Made by a program: the position numbers and the translations under genes
Source: Belnapia arida
Lineage (GTDB): Bacteria; Pseudomonadota; Alphaproteobacteria; Acetobacterales; Acetobacteraceae
Assembly (NCBI RefSeq): GCF_016773205.1
Contig: NZ_JAETWB010000022.1
Coordinates: 1-64,000, forward strand
Length of the DNA: 64,000 nt
Direction of reading: 5' to 3'
Notes under the pieces: generated by a model
Told to the model about the DNA's origin: nothing
What the model saw: the letters and a program-made list of their open reading frames with translations, nothing else
Databases searched by the model: none
In this document: piece by piece, positions 15,435 through 24,495 of the stretch
Numbering within the stretch: the stretch's first letter is position 1
Layout of the letters: each line of letters opens with the position of its first letter

Positions 15435-17081
15435 TCACGCGGCGGGTAGCAGGGCGAGCAGGCTGTCGGCCGCCTCGATCTCCGCCAGCCGGGCGGCGGC
15501 GCGGGGCAGCAGGCGGGCCAGGTAGAAGGCGCAGAGTGGGGCGTAGCGGTCATCGGCCCTGGCGGCGCGCGCCAGCATCCAGCCGCCCATGGTCCAGCCG
15601 GCAGCATCCAGATAGGCGGCGGCCGAGGCCTGGGCGGCGGACGGGTCACGCTGGCCGCGGTCGAGCATCCAGGCCGTCGCCCGCTCCAGCGCCGTGGCAG
15701 CCTCGGCGAGGCGCGGGTCGGCGGCGCGGATCTCGGCGATGACGGCCGCCATTTCCGCCCCGCCGTCGCGGAACAGCTTGCGGGTGACGAGGTCGATGGC
15801 CTGGATGCCGTTGGTGCCCTCGTAGATCGGGGCGATGCGGGCATCGCGCAGCACCTGGGCGGCGCCGGTATCCTCGACGAAGCCCATGCCGCCATGCACC
15901 TGGATGCCGAGCGAGGCAACATCGACGCCGCGATCGGTGCACCAGGACTTCACGATCGGGGTCAGCAGGGCGACGCGGGCCTCGCTGGCACCGGAGAGGC
16001 GGGCACGGTCGAGCGCGGCGCCGGCCTCGAGCGCCAGCAGCCGGCCGGCCAGGGTGATGGCGCGCATCTCGGCCAGCATCCGGGCGACATCCGGATGGCG
16101 GCTGATCGGCCCGCCGCCCTGGATGCGGTCGGCGGCATAGGCTTCCGCCAGAGCGAGGGCCCGGGCGCCCTGGGCCACGCCCTCGACGCCGACGCCGAGG
16201 CGGGCGGCATTCATCATGGCGAACATGGCGTTGAGGCCGCGATTGGGCTCGCCGACCAGCTGCGCCTCGGCGCCCTCGAAGAGCATCACGCAGGTCGGCG
16301 CCGCATGGATGCCGAGCTTCCGCTCGATGCCGCCGCAGCGCAGCGCATTGGCCCGCCCGTCCGGCAGGACCTTGGGAGCGGCGAAGAGGCTGATCCCCTT
16401 GGTGCCGGGCGGTGCATCGGGCAGGCGGGCGAGGATCAGGTGAAGGGTGTTCGGCGTCAGGTCGTGGTCGCCGAAGGTGATGTAGATCTTCTGGCCGGTG
16501 ATCGTGTAGCCGCCCATGCCGTCCGGCTCGGCCTTGGTGCGGACCTGGGAGAGGTCGCTGCCGGCCTGGGGCTCGGTGAGGCACATGGTGCCGGTCCATT
16601 CGCCGGAGACCAGGCGTGGCAGCCAGGCCTCCTGCTGGGCGGGGCTGGCGAAACGGGCCAGTGCCTCGATGGCGCCGCCGGTCAGCAGCGGGCAGAGGCT
16701 GAAGGCCATGTCGCCGCTGGTAACGAGCTCCGAGACCGCCATCCACAGCGCCTGGGGCAGCTCCTGCCCGCCGACCGGGATGCCGTTCACCTCGGAGGGC
16801 GCGGCGAGGCCCTGCCAGCCGCCCTCGATCCAGCCCTTGTAGGCGGCGTGGTAGGAGGGCGGGACGCGCACGACTCCGTCCTCATAGATCGCGCCGTGCC
16901 GGTCTGCTGCCTGGGCATTTGGCCAGAGCAGCTCGCGGGCATAGCGCTCCGCCTCGCGGATGATCGCGGTGATGTCGTCCGGGCTGATCGGTAGGCCGGT
17001 GGCGGCGGTGATGCCGGGCAGGTCGACAACCCGGGTGAGGCCGAGGATGAGATCCTCAGCGGGGGTCGTGGCATGGGTCAT
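15435..17081 (-). CDS. Acyl-CoA dehydrogenase (long FadE-type)
   Basis: A 548-residue flavoprotein dehydrogenase. CLTEPQAGSDLS (about 165-176) contacts FAD, ITGQKIYITFGDHD follows, and the catalytic Glu lies in PIYEGTNGIQ at about 435. The length and the extra C-terminal domain match the class that includes 3-methylmercaptopropionyl-CoA dehydrogenase and related FadE proteins, larger than the standard 380-residue enzymes. It is upstream of, and in the same direction as, the carotenoid operon with about 100 bases between, so probably a separate unit. Substrate unknown. Confidence 0.88.
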   Translation of the reverse strand: MTHATTPAEDLILGLTRVVDLPGITAATGLPISPDDITAIIREAERYARELLWPNAQAADRHGAIYEDGVVRVPPSYHAAYKGWIEGGWQGLAAPSEVNGIPVGGQELPQALWMAVSELVTSGDMAFSLCPLLTGGAIEALARFASPAQQEAWLPRLVSGEWTGTMCLTEPQAGSDLSQVRTKAEPDGMGGYTITGQKIYITFGDHDLTPNTLHLILARLPDAPPGTKGISLFAAPKVLPDGRANALRCGGIERKLGIHAAPTCVMLFEGAEAQLVGEPNRGLNAMFAMMNAARLGVGVEGVAQGARALALAEAYAADRIQGGGPISRHPDVARMLAEMRAITLAGRLLALEAGAALDRARLSGASEARVALLTPIVKSWCTDRGVDVASLGIQVHGGMGFVEDTGAAQVLRDARIAPIYEGTNGIQAIDLVTRKLFRDGGAEMAAVIAEIRAADPRLAEAATALERATAWMLDRGQRDPSAAQASAAAYLDAAGWTMGGWMLARAARADDRYAPLCAFYLARLLPRAAARLAEIEAADSLLALLPAA

Positions 17082-17238
17082 CGGCTGGATCGGCTCTCCC
17101 CGGTGGCGGTTTTGCCGAGCCTAGCACAGCGCGATGCGGCCCGTGCGAGCCGCATCGGCTGCGAACCGAAGCCGGATTCGGCCTGCCGTTCCGGTCAGCG
17201 AAGTAGTCCGGTCAGGCGGCGCCTGACCGGAGCTTGCC

Positions 17239-18960
17239 CTAGCGGCTCCGGCTGCGGGAGGTGCCGGCGCTGCTGCGCCCGCCCTTGGCCGCCGCGGCGG
17301 TGCGGCCGGCGGCGCCGCGCGTGGTCGTCTTCGCGGTGCCGCGCTTGGCGGCGGTGCCGCCGGCTGCCCGCTTGGCCGTGCTGCCATTGGCGGATTTCGC
17401 CGTGCTGCGCTTGGCGGTGGAAGCGGTGGCGCGCTTCGTCGTGCCAGCGCTGGCGCGCCCGCCCTTGGCTGCCGCGGCGGTGCGACCGGCGGCGCCGCGT
17501 GTTGCCGTCTTGGCGGTGCCGGTCGAACGCTTGGCGGTGGAGGCGGCGGCGCGCTTCGTCGTTCCGGCGCTGGCGCGCCCGCCCTTGGCTGCTGCAGTGG
17601 TGCGGCCGGCGGCGCCGCGCTTGGCGGTGGTGGCGGTGGCACGCTTCGTCGTGCCGGCGCTGGCACGCCCGCCCTTGGCTGCTGCAGTGGTGCGGCCGGC
17701 GGCGCCGCGCGTGGCCGTGGTGGCAGTGGCACGCTTAGGGCTCGCCGTGCTGCTGCGGCGGGTAGCGGTGCCCTTCGCCGAGGCGCTGCGGGCCGCGCCG
17801 CCCTTGGCGCCGTTGCTGCGCGCCGCTGCCGCCTTGCGCGGAGTGCGGGCGCTGCCGCCCTTGCGGCCGCCTTCGCTCTGCGCCGCACGGCCGGCGGCGC
17901 TGCGGGTGGTAGAGGCGCTGGCGCGGCCGCCCTTGGCCGCTGCAGTGGTGCGGCCGGCGGCGCCGCGCGTGGCCGTCTTGGCCGTGCCGCGCTTGGTGGT
18001 CGTGGCGGATGCGCGCTTGGTGGTGGTGGCGGCGGATGCGCGCCTGGTGGGCGTGGCGGCGGCCGTGCGGCGCGGCTTGCGGGCCGGGGCCTCGCCATCG
18101 GCCGAGGCGGCGCTGCTGCGACGCGCGCGGGTTTTGCGCGGCGCGGGTTCGGACGCGGCCTCGGGGGCGGCGTCCTGCTGCGTCTCGTCGGTCATCGGGG
18201 TGGAGTCGGTGTCGTCCTTCATCGGATCATGTCCCCAGTTCATCAGTGAATGGCGCCAGCGCGTGTCGGTGACGTCGCCGTCCGGGCGCTGGGCCAGGTG
18301 GCGGCGGATGAAACCGATGACCTCGCGCTGGAAGTCCTCGTCCGCCGTCTCCCCGCCATCGAGCATGGCCAGGATGCGGCGGCCGGATTGGTGGCCGACG
18401 GCTTCCGACTCGCCTTCGCGGGTGAAGCCGGCGGTGCGGCTGTCATCGCTGTCGAGCCAGCGGCGAAGCTCGGCGGCGGACAGGTTGACGAGGCGGCGGA
18501 AGACCGCCCCGGTCGACTCCTCGAAATCTTCCTCCGGCATGCGGGTGCTGCTCCCTTGCTGCGGGTGGTGACGGGCCGCCGCGCTCTTCTCCGCGACATC
18601 CTCGGGCTGGGGCGAGAACTGCCGCCCAGCCTCCAGGTCGCGCCGCTTGGCGGCGGTGGTGCGATCGTATTCCTCGGCGGTGAGGCTCTCGCGCGCGGCC
18701 TTCGGCAGGTAGCGCTCGCCGGTCTCGAGCGACTCCTGGCCGGAGCGCGTGCCCCATTCCTCCTCGGTCCATTCGGCGAGGTGATTGTCGGGCTGCTTCG
18801 GGCCTTCGTAGCCACCGCCGCGCTTCTGGTATTCGGCGCTCGCCATCTGCGCCTTGCGGGCGGACCACTGGCCGGGCTTGCCGCCCTTGTCGCCCGCGGT
18901 CACTTCCTCCTTCACCTGCTCCCAGAGTTCGGGATCGGACTTGCGCGCGGTGCCTGCCAT
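17239..18960 (-). CDS. DUF5872/DUF3140-like protein with histone H1-like Lys/Ala/Thr repeat tail
   Basis: A 573-residue protein in three parts. The N-terminus (about 1-120) contains KGGKPGQWSARKAQ and KRGGGYEGP, resembling DUF5872. The middle (about 145-250) with FRRLVNLSAAELRRWL, SGRRILAML and WRHSLMNWGHDP resembles DUF3140. The last 300 residues are almost only Ala, Thr, Lys, Arg, Ser and Gly, with degenerate repeats such as GAAGRTTAAAKGGRAS, like bacterial histone H1 homologues. That tail should bind DNA or RNA non-specifically. Domain names are from memory of the motifs. ATG 18960 has GGAAG upstream. The fusion is unusual. Confidence 0.75.
   Translation of the reverse strand: MAGTARKSDPELWEQVKEEVTAGDKGGKPGQWSARKAQMASAEYQKRGGGYEGPKQPDNHLAEWTEEEWGTRSGQESLETGERYLPKAARESLTAEEYDRTTAAKRRDLEAGRQFSPQPEDVAEKSAAARHHPQQGSSTRMPEEDFEESTGAVFRRLVNLSAAELRRWLDSDDSRTAGFTREGESEAVGHQSGRRILAMLDGGETADEDFQREVIGFIRRHLAQRPDGDVTDTRWRHSLMNWGHDPMKDDTDSTPMTDETQQDAAPEAASEPAPRKTRARRSSAASADGEAPARKPRRTAAATPTRRASAATTTKRASATTTKRGTAKTATRGAAGRTTAAAKGGRASASTTRSAAGRAAQSEGGRKGGSARTPRKAAAARSNGAKGGAARSASAKGTATRRSSTASPKRATATTATRGAAGRTTAAAKGGRASAGTTKRATATTAKRGAAGRTTAAAKGGRASAGTTKRAAASTAKRSTGTAKTATRGAAGRTAAAAKGGRASAGTTKRATASTAKRSTAKSANGSTAKRAAGGTAAKRGTAKTTTRGAAGRTAAAAKGGRSSAGTSRSRSR
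17262..18060 (-). repeat. Degenerate coding repeats of the H1-like tail
   Basis: The segment encodes at least five imperfect copies of a block ending in AAGRT(T/A)AAAKGGR(A/S)SA, spaced by variable Thr/Lys/Arg linkers (KRATATTAKR and similar). Copies lie near 17280, 17460, 17580, 17675 and 17930. The reading frame is preserved throughout, so it is a protein repeat, not an intergenic array, and its copy number could vary by slippage or recombination. Confidence 0.8.
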
Positions 18961-19059
18961 GCTGCGCTTCCTTCGACATGGTTGCATCCGGCAACGTCAC
19001 GCCAAGGCAAGCGTTCCCGCGCGCGCCGCTTTGCGCACGCGGGAGTCAACACGGGCCGG

Positions 19060-19914
19060 TCAGATCGTGGCGTGCAGCAGCAGCGAGGCTGTCAGCGTCG
19101 AGTCGGGTGCCAGCATCGTCAGCGGGCCATAGCCGGCGAAGTCCGGCCGGTTCGGCGCATCCGGCACATGACTCACCGGCTCCAGGCAAAGGACGGTGCT
19201 GCCGGTAGGCGCGAAGACATGCAGGTTGCGCGACCAGGCACCCGATGCCGCAAGATGCAGGCGGAGATCGGGGCGGAGGATTTCCGCCGCGCCGTCCCAG
19301 CCGGCGAAATGCGTGTCGAGTCCTTCATACGCTTGTTCGTCGCCGACCAGCCCGTCGCTTGCCTGCACGGCGACGGGGAGCGTGCGCGCATCGCGGGCGA
19401 AGAGCGCGCCGGCGCGGAAGCGCAGCCCCGTCCCCGCCGGACGGAGGAAGAAGGGGTGCCAGCCGAGGCCGAAGGGAAAGGGCTGCCCGGCCACGTTCGT
19501 CACCGCTAGCGAGAGGCGCGCACCCTCCTCACCCAGCTCGAGGGAGAGCTGCGCGCGATAGGCATAGGGCAGGCCCTCGGCCGCGCCGTCGAGCACCTGC
19601 GTCAGCGTGCAGCGGTCGCCCGTCTCCGAATCCACCACCCAAGTGCGGTTGCGCGCCAGGCCGTGGATCGCCGTGTTGTCTTCCGGGCGGTTGACCGGCA
19701 GGTGATGCACCGTGCCGGCGACGGGGAGCTGCCCGGCATCCAGCCGGTTGGTCCAGGGCAGCATGACGAAGGCCCCGCCGAAGCTGGCATTGGGGTCGGC
19801 GCCGAGCGGCAGCGGGACCAGCACGTCCCGCCCCCGCCAGGCCAATTGCGTGACGGCCGCGCCCGCCTCCGGCAGGAGCTGCGCGCGCCAGTCGCCGGCG
19901 GCGAGTTCCAGCAT
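19060..19914 (-). CDS. Aldose 1-epimerase family protein
   Basis: A 284-residue galactose-mutarotase-fold enzyme that interconverts alpha and beta anomers. Visible landmarks are LPWTNRLDAG (about 52-61, substrate Arg), AIHGLARNRTW (His about 84), the catalytic His in GWHPFF (about 153) and Glu in CLEPVSHVPD. It starts four bases after the uronate dehydrogenase stop, so the two form one operon. Its natural substrate may be a hexuronate rather than galactose, given that partner. Confidence 0.88.
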   Translation of the reverse strand: MLELAAGDWRAQLLPEAGAAVTQLAWRGRDVLVPLPLGADPNASFGGAFVMLPWTNRLDAGQLPVAGTVHHLPVNRPEDNTAIHGLARNRTWVVDSETGDRCTLTQVLDGAAEGLPYAYRAQLSLELGEEGARLSLAVTNVAGQPFPFGLGWHPFFLRPAGTGLRFRAGALFARDARTLPVAVQASDGLVGDEQAYEGLDTHFAGWDGAAEILRPDLRLHLAASGAWSRNLHVFAPTGSTVLCLEPVSHVPDAPNRPDFAGYGPLTMLAPDSTLTASLLLHATI

Positions 19915-19918
19915 GGGC

Positions 19919-20761
19919 TCAGTCCAGGGCGAAGGGGTCGCGCGGCGAGGGCGTGCTGCGGGAATACTCGATGCTGGTGTAGCCGCCGCCCTGGTAGCGC
20001 TCCTCCACCGGGTCGCCGGAGAGGATGTGGCCGACCTCGGTGCGATAATCCTCCGCCGTGTCCTGCGGCTGCCAGCCGATTCGCTCGCGGTGGTCGCGGC
20101 CCCAGAAGCTGGCCGGGTTGTTGGAGCAGGCCCAGATCACGCAATGCCCGGTGCGCGGCGCCTCGACGGCGGCCGTCACCAACCGCGTCAGGTCGCCGAA
20201 GGACAGCCAGGTGGAGAGCATCCGCGCATTCACCGGCTTCGGGAAGCAGGAGCCGATGCGGCAGTTGACGTTCTCGACGCCATGCTTGTCCCAGTAGAGC
20301 CGGCCCATCAGCTCGCCATAGGCTTTGGAGAGGCCGTAATAGCCGTCCGGGCGGAAGGCGCAGTCGACATCGATCTTCGCCTCGTTGTCCTGCGGGCGCT
20401 CGTGGAAGCCGATGGAGTGGTTGCTGCTGGCGAAGAGGACGCGGGCGCCCTCGCGCCGTGCGGCCTCGTACACATGATAGAGGCCGCGGAGATTGGGGCC
20501 GAGCACCGCCTCGAAGGGCTGCTCCACGCTGATGCCGCCGAAATGCAGGATGGCGCCGCAGCCCTCCGCCAGGCGGGCGAGGCCGAGGCCCTCGTTCAGG
20601 TCGAGGCGGGTGAAGGTGGCGCCCGCGGGCAGCGCATCCGGGAAGGGCGTGATGTCGGTCAGGCGCAAGGTCCAGCCCTGCGCGGCGAGCGCGGGCGCGA
20701 GGACGCGGCCGAGATTGCCGCTGGCGCCGGTGAGAAGGACGTGTTTGTGCGGTGCGGGCAT
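19919..20761 (-). CDS. udh: Uronate dehydrogenase
   Basis: A 280-residue short-chain dehydrogenase/epimerase-fold protein with GASGNLG at 12-18 for NAD, FASSNHSIGFH, and catalytic YYGLSK (about 142-147). The sequence IGFHERP and GSCFPKPVNARML are characteristic of uronate dehydrogenases, which oxidise glucuronate or galacturonate to the aldaro-lactone. GAAGG seven bases upstream supports ATG 20761. Transcribed with the mutarotase and divergent from an exporter gene. Other NAD-dependent epimerases are less likely. Confidence 0.85.
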   Translation of the reverse strand: MPAPHKHVLLTGASGNLGRVLAPALAAQGWTLRLTDITPFPDALPAGATFTRLDLNEGLGLARLAEGCGAILHFGGISVEQPFEAVLGPNLRGLYHVYEAARREGARVLFASSNHSIGFHERPQDNEAKIDVDCAFRPDGYYGLSKAYGELMGRLYWDKHGVENVNCRIGSCFPKPVNARMLSTWLSFGDLTRLVTAAVEAPRTGHCVIWACSNNPASFWGRDHRERIGWQPQDTAEDYRTEVGHILSGDPVEERYQGGGYTSIEYSRSTPSPRDPFALD

Positions 20762-20850
20762 GTCGAAGCCTTCATGAGGACTTGTCCGGCCGCACTGTGC
20801 GGGGCCGGTGGGCTTGGCGGCAACCACTTCGGGGCATAGCGTCCCGCCTC

Positions 20851-22284
20851 GTGCCCGATCAAGCGACATCCCCGAGCGTCACCGCCTTCTCGCCCCGCGA
20901 GGTCCGCACCATCGTCATGGGGCTGATGCTGGCGCTGTTCCTCTCCAGCCTCGACCAGACGATCGTCGCCACCGCCCTCTCCTCCATCGCGGGCGACCTC
21001 GGCGGCTGGGGGCTGCTGCCCTGGATCGTCTCGGCCTATCTGATCGCCTCCACCGTGACGACACCGATCTACGGGCGGCTTTCCGACCTCTACGGGCGGC
21101 GGCCGGTACTGCTGGTCTCGGTCTCCGTCTTCGTCGGCGGCTCGGTGCTGGCGGCGCTCTCGCCCAACATGCCGGCGCTGATCGCGGCTAGGGTGGTGCA
21201 GGGCCTGGGCGGCGGCGGCCTCCGGGCGATCTCGCTCGCCGTGGTGGGCGACATCCTGCCGCCGCGGGAGCGGGCGAAGGTGCAGGGCTACCTCTCGGCG
21301 ACCTTCGCCACCGCCAACATCATCGGGCCGCTGCTCGGCGGCCTCTTCGTCGAATACCTGTCCTGGAGCTGGATCTTCTGGATCAACCTGCCGCTCGGCG
21401 CGGCCGCCTTCGCCACCACCTACTTCCAGCTCCGCCGCCTGCCGAAGCCGGGCAGGCGGCCGAAGATCGACTGGGCAGGGGCGGTGCTGATCCTGCTCTC
21501 CTGCACGCCGCTGCTGCTCGGCATCACCCTGGTGCAGCGCGCCGGGAGCTGGACGGCGCCGGAGGCGCTGCTCTGCTTCGCCCTCGGCATCGTCTTCCTC
21601 GGCGCGCTGATCCTGCAGGAACGCTCGGCCTCACAGCCGATGCTGCCGCTGCAGCTCTTCGGCAACCGCATCTTCACCATGAGCATCCTGGTGACCGGAC
21701 TCACCTCCATGGTGATGATGGCCCTCGTGATCCTGGTGCCGCTCGACTACCAGCTGGTCAGCGGCCTGTCGCCGAAGGAGGCGGGGCTGCGGATGATCGC
21801 CATGACGCTCGGCAGCGTCAGTGGCAGCTTCCTCGCCGGGCAGGCGGTGGCCGCGACGGGGCGGTACCGGCCCTTCTCCATCCTCGGCGCGGCGGTGGCG
21901 ACGGCGATGTGCCTGGTCATCTCCTTCGTCGGCCTTGGCCATTCCCTGCTGCTGGACACGGCGGTGACGCTGCTGCTGGGGCTGTCCTTCGGCTGCCAGT
22001 TCTCGCCGATGACGGTGACCATCCAGAATGCGGTCGATCCGCGCGACGGCGGTATCGCCATCTCCTGCATGATGTTCTTCCGGCTGATCGGCGGGGCCTT
22101 CGGCGTCGCCGTGCTCTCCTCCGTGCTGCTCTGGCACCTGCCGGGCGGACGGGCTGAGGGAGTGGCGCCAGAGGCCGCGGCACCCGCCTTCTCCGCCGTG
22201 TTCCTGGCGGCCGGTGCGATCGCTGCGCTGTCGCTGGTGGCGGCGCTCTGCCTGAAGGAGATCCCGCTGCGAGGCCGTGATTAG
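20851..22284 (+). CDS. MFS exporter, DHA2 (EmrB/QacA) family
   Basis: A 477-residue permease with about 14 hydrophobic segments. The first loop has LDQTIVATALSSIAGDLG and motif A is GRLSDLYGRRPV, both diagnostic for drug:H+ antiporters of the DHA2 group. I chose GTG 20851 because residues upstream in the same frame do not resemble the family and no closer start precedes helix 1; no clear ribosome site is visible. Divergent from udh across about 90 bases. Substrate unknown. Confidence 0.85.
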   Translation: MPDQATSPSVTAFSPREVRTIVMGLMLALFLSSLDQTIVATALSSIAGDLGGWGLLPWIVSAYLIASTVTTPIYGRLSDLYGRRPVLLVSVSVFVGGSVLAALSPNMPALIAARVVQGLGGGGLRAISLAVVGDILPPRERAKVQGYLSATFATANIIGPLLGGLFVEYLSWSWIFWINLPLGAAAFATTYFQLRRLPKPGRRPKIDWAGAVLILLSCTPLLLGITLVQRAGSWTAPEALLCFALGIVFLGALILQERSASQPMLPLQLFGNRIFTMSILVTGLTSMVMMALVILVPLDYQLVSGLSPKEAGLRMIAMTLGSVSGSFLAGQAVAATGRYRPFSILGAAVATAMCLVISFVGLGHSLLLDTAVTLLLGLSFGCQFSPMTVTIQNAVDPRDGGIAISCMMFFRLIGGAFGVAVLSSVLLWHLPGGRAEGVAPEAAAPAFSAVFLAAGAIAALSLVAALCLKEIPLRGRD

Positions 22285-22335
22285 GGCCAGCGCGGAGCCG
22301 GAGCGGGTCCGTGAGCCGGAGGGGACGGAACCGCT

Positions 22336-23469
22336 TTAACCTCGGCGGCTGCCGAAGGCGGTGGCGAGAGCCTGCCACATGGGCTTGCGCGCTCCACCCT
22401 CGTCGAGGGGCAGGCCACGATGCACCTGGCCGTCCTTCCGCGTCACATCCGGGTCCCGCGCCAGCCAGCTGTCCTTGTCCGAAAGCCCCCAGGTGAGAAC
22501 GGTGCGGCAGCCCGCATCGAGGGCGGTGCCGATGACCTGGCGCACCCGCTCCGCCACCGCCGCGTCGCGGGCAGCGAGGCCGGCGGGGAGCTGCTGCGCC
22601 TCGCGCACGTCCAGCTCGGTGACGAGCACGGCGAGGCCGAGCTCCCGCACCGACCGCAGGAAGACGGTGAAGGGCTCCGGCCGGAAGGGCTCGTCCATCA
22701 ACAGATGGGCCTGGAGGCCGAGCGCATCGACCGGGCACTGCGTGCCCACCATCCGCCGCAACAGGCGAAGCACGCGTTGGCGCTTCTCCTCCGCCCAAGG
22801 GTTGTCGCCCTCGAGTCCGTAGTCGTTATAGGTGAGGCGGAGCGTGCGGTCCCGCTCGCGGGCGGCACGGAAGGCCTCCTCGACATAGCCGGGGCCGAGG
22901 GCGCGGAGCCAGGGCGTGTCGCGCAGGTCGCCCTGGGCCGGGGTGCGGGCGCTGAAGGGATTGCCCTCGGCATTGGCGATGGCCTCGTTCACCACGTCCC
23001 AGTCGCGGATGGCGGGGCGGGTGGCCGGCAGCACGCCGTCCAGATGTGCGGCGAGCAGGCCACGGGCCTTGGCCGCTCCTTCGGCCAGTCCCTCGGCCAG
23101 CCAGGAGGGCATGGCCGCATGCCAGACCAGGGCATGGCCGCGGAGCTGCTTGCCATTGGCCTGGGCGAGGCTGGCGATGATGCCGAGCGGGCCGAAATCG
23201 AAGCTGCCCTGCCTCGGCTGCAGGGCCGCCCATTTCGCCTCCCATTCCGGGACGAGAAGCTGCGCCTCGGCCGCCACCTGGGCGGCATAAGCGGCATCGC
23301 CGAGCTTCCTCGAATCGACGGCGGTGCCGAAGGTGATGCCGTTGGCCCGGCCGATGGCCGCCAGCCCCTCCCCGCCCGATCCCCGCTCGCCTTGGGCCGC
23401 GGCCTCGCGCGCCAGCAGCCCGGCAAGGGCCGCCCCGAACAGATGCCGCCGAGGCGGGTGGAGGCTCAA
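22336..23469 (-). CDS. Endo-1,4-beta-xylanase, GH10
   Basis: A 377-residue glycoside hydrolase family 10 enzyme: GHALVWH (111-117), acid/base Glu162 in DWDVVNEA and nucleophile Glu285 in TELDVRE. The N-terminus PPRRHLFGAALAGLLA is a twin-arginine-type signal ending near AAA-QG, so it is exported. The start is taken as TTG 23469 because it gives exactly this signal peptide and overlaps the upstream stop as TTGA, an equivalent of the ATGA coupling seen elsewhere here. Its partner is the di-iron protein, an unexpected combination. Confidence 0.88.
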   Translation of the reverse strand: MSLHPPRRHLFGAALAGLLAREAAAQGERGSGGEGLAAIGRANGITFGTAVDSRKLGDAAYAAQVAAEAQLLVPEWEAKWAALQPRQGSFDFGPLGIIASLAQANGKQLRGHALVWHAAMPSWLAEGLAEGAAKARGLLAAHLDGVLPATRPAIRDWDVVNEAIANAEGNPFSARTPAQGDLRDTPWLRALGPGYVEEAFRAARERDRTLRLTYNDYGLEGDNPWAEEKRQRVLRLLRRMVGTQCPVDALGLQAHLLMDEPFRPEPFTVFLRSVRELGLAVLVTELDVREAQQLPAGLAARDAAVAERVRQVIGTALDAGCRTVLTWGLSDKDSWLARDPDVTRKDGQVHRGLPLDEGGARKPMWQALATAFGSRRG

Positions 23470-24320
23470 GCGGCCTGCGCGAGCGGCACGGGGGGCGCCA
23501 TGCGGCGGATGGCCTCCCGGTAGCGGTCCCGCCGCCAGCAGAGCAGCCGCCAAGCGCCGCGGGCGGCCAGCTGGGAAAGCCTGCCGCGCGGCTCCAGCCC
23601 CACCGCCTTGAAGATCATGCCCATGCCCCGCTCCAGGTGCCGGTAGCGGTAGAAGCCCATCGCCCGGCCCATATAGCCTGTGATGCAGCGCTCATGGCTG
23701 TAGGTGAGGCTCGGATCCTCATTGGCGCAGTGGAAGGCGAAGGCGAGCTCGTCATCCTCCGACTCGCCGACGCGGCCGAAAGCGACCCGCAGCCGCTTGG
23801 CGAAGGACAGGTCCTCCCGCGCCAGGTAACGCTTCATATGATCGTAGAAGAGCTTGAAATGCCGGTACTCGTCGGCGGCGATCAGCTTGCAGACCTCGCG
23901 CAGCACCGGCTCCTCCGTCGCCTCGGCCAGCGCCGTGTAGTAGCTGCTGGTGCCGGTCTCGACGATGCAGCGGGCGATCAGCTCGCCGGTACGGGACCCA
24001 CGGATGGAGGCATCGGCATTGATGTCGATGCTGTAGCCGTTGCGATAGCGCTCAAAGGCCGCAGCATAGTCCCACCCTGGATCGGCGAGACTCGACCATT
24101 TCCCAAGGGCGTCGCCGTGCTGGATTTCCTCCTCCGCCCAGTGGTCCGCGGCGCGAGCGAAATCCGGGTCGTCCTTGAAGACCCGGTTCAGATAGATGGC
24201 GTAGTCGCCACCGTTGCGCTCCACCATAGCCGCCGCCTTGACCAGCGGTACGATCTCCGGGTCGACCTTCGCTGGATCGAAACGATCCCAGGAAACCTGT
24301 TCGACGCGCCAGTGCTTCAT
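23466..24320 (-). CDS. Di-iron ferritin-like/acyl-ACP-desaturase-type protein
   Basis: A helical 284-residue protein with the full carboxylate-bridged di-iron set: Glu34, ExxH at 65-68 (EIQH), Glu121, and DEYRH at 150-154. This is the arrangement of the ferritin-like superfamily branch containing acyl-ACP desaturases and related oxygenases. It may desaturate or hydroxylate a lipid chain, but the substrate is not evident. The C-terminus is strongly basic. It is the first gene of a two-gene unit with the xylanase. Confidence 0.75.
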   Translation of the reverse strand: MKHWRVEQVSWDRFDPAKVDPEIVPLVKAAAMVERNGGDYAIYLNRVFKDDPDFARAADHWAEEEIQHGDALGKWSSLADPGWDYAAAFERYRNGYSIDINADASIRGSRTGELIARCIVETGTSSYYTALAEATEEPVLREVCKLIAADEYRHFKLFYDHMKRYLAREDLSFAKRLRVAFGRVGESEDDELAFAFHCANEDPSLTYSHERCITGYMGRAMGFYRYRHLERGMGMIFKAVGLEPRGRLSQLAARGAWRLLCWRRDRYREAIRRMAPPVPLAQAA

Positions 24321-24447
24321 CCTGTCCCCGCGGCCCGTGGGGGCCGTTATCCTGCGACACCCGCGATCCGGGCAGGGCCAGCCACGCCATGCCCGAGCGC
24401 AATGTTCGGCAGGGCGGCGGAGGTTTCAAGCGGCGTTGCCGGAAAGG

Positions 24448-24480
24448 CACGGTGTGGCGAGCGGATTTCGCCCCACCGTG
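24448..24480 (-). terminator. Hairpin after atpC, probable operon terminator
   Basis: CACGGTG (24448-24454) pairs with CACCGTG (24474-24480), and the stem extends inward through GGCGA/TCGCC with one mismatch. On the minus strand it follows the atpC stop and is trailed by only three T residues, so it is a weak intrinsic or Rho-assisted terminator of the ATP synthase operon. Confidence 0.5.
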
Positions 24481-24495
24481 TCCGGGATGCGATGC

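Noticed and set aside
17262-18060. Regular repeats that could suggest a CRISPR or satellite array
   Set aside because: Units vary in length and spacing and keep one reading frame encoding the Lys/Ala/Thr tail; there are no unique spacers of equal size.
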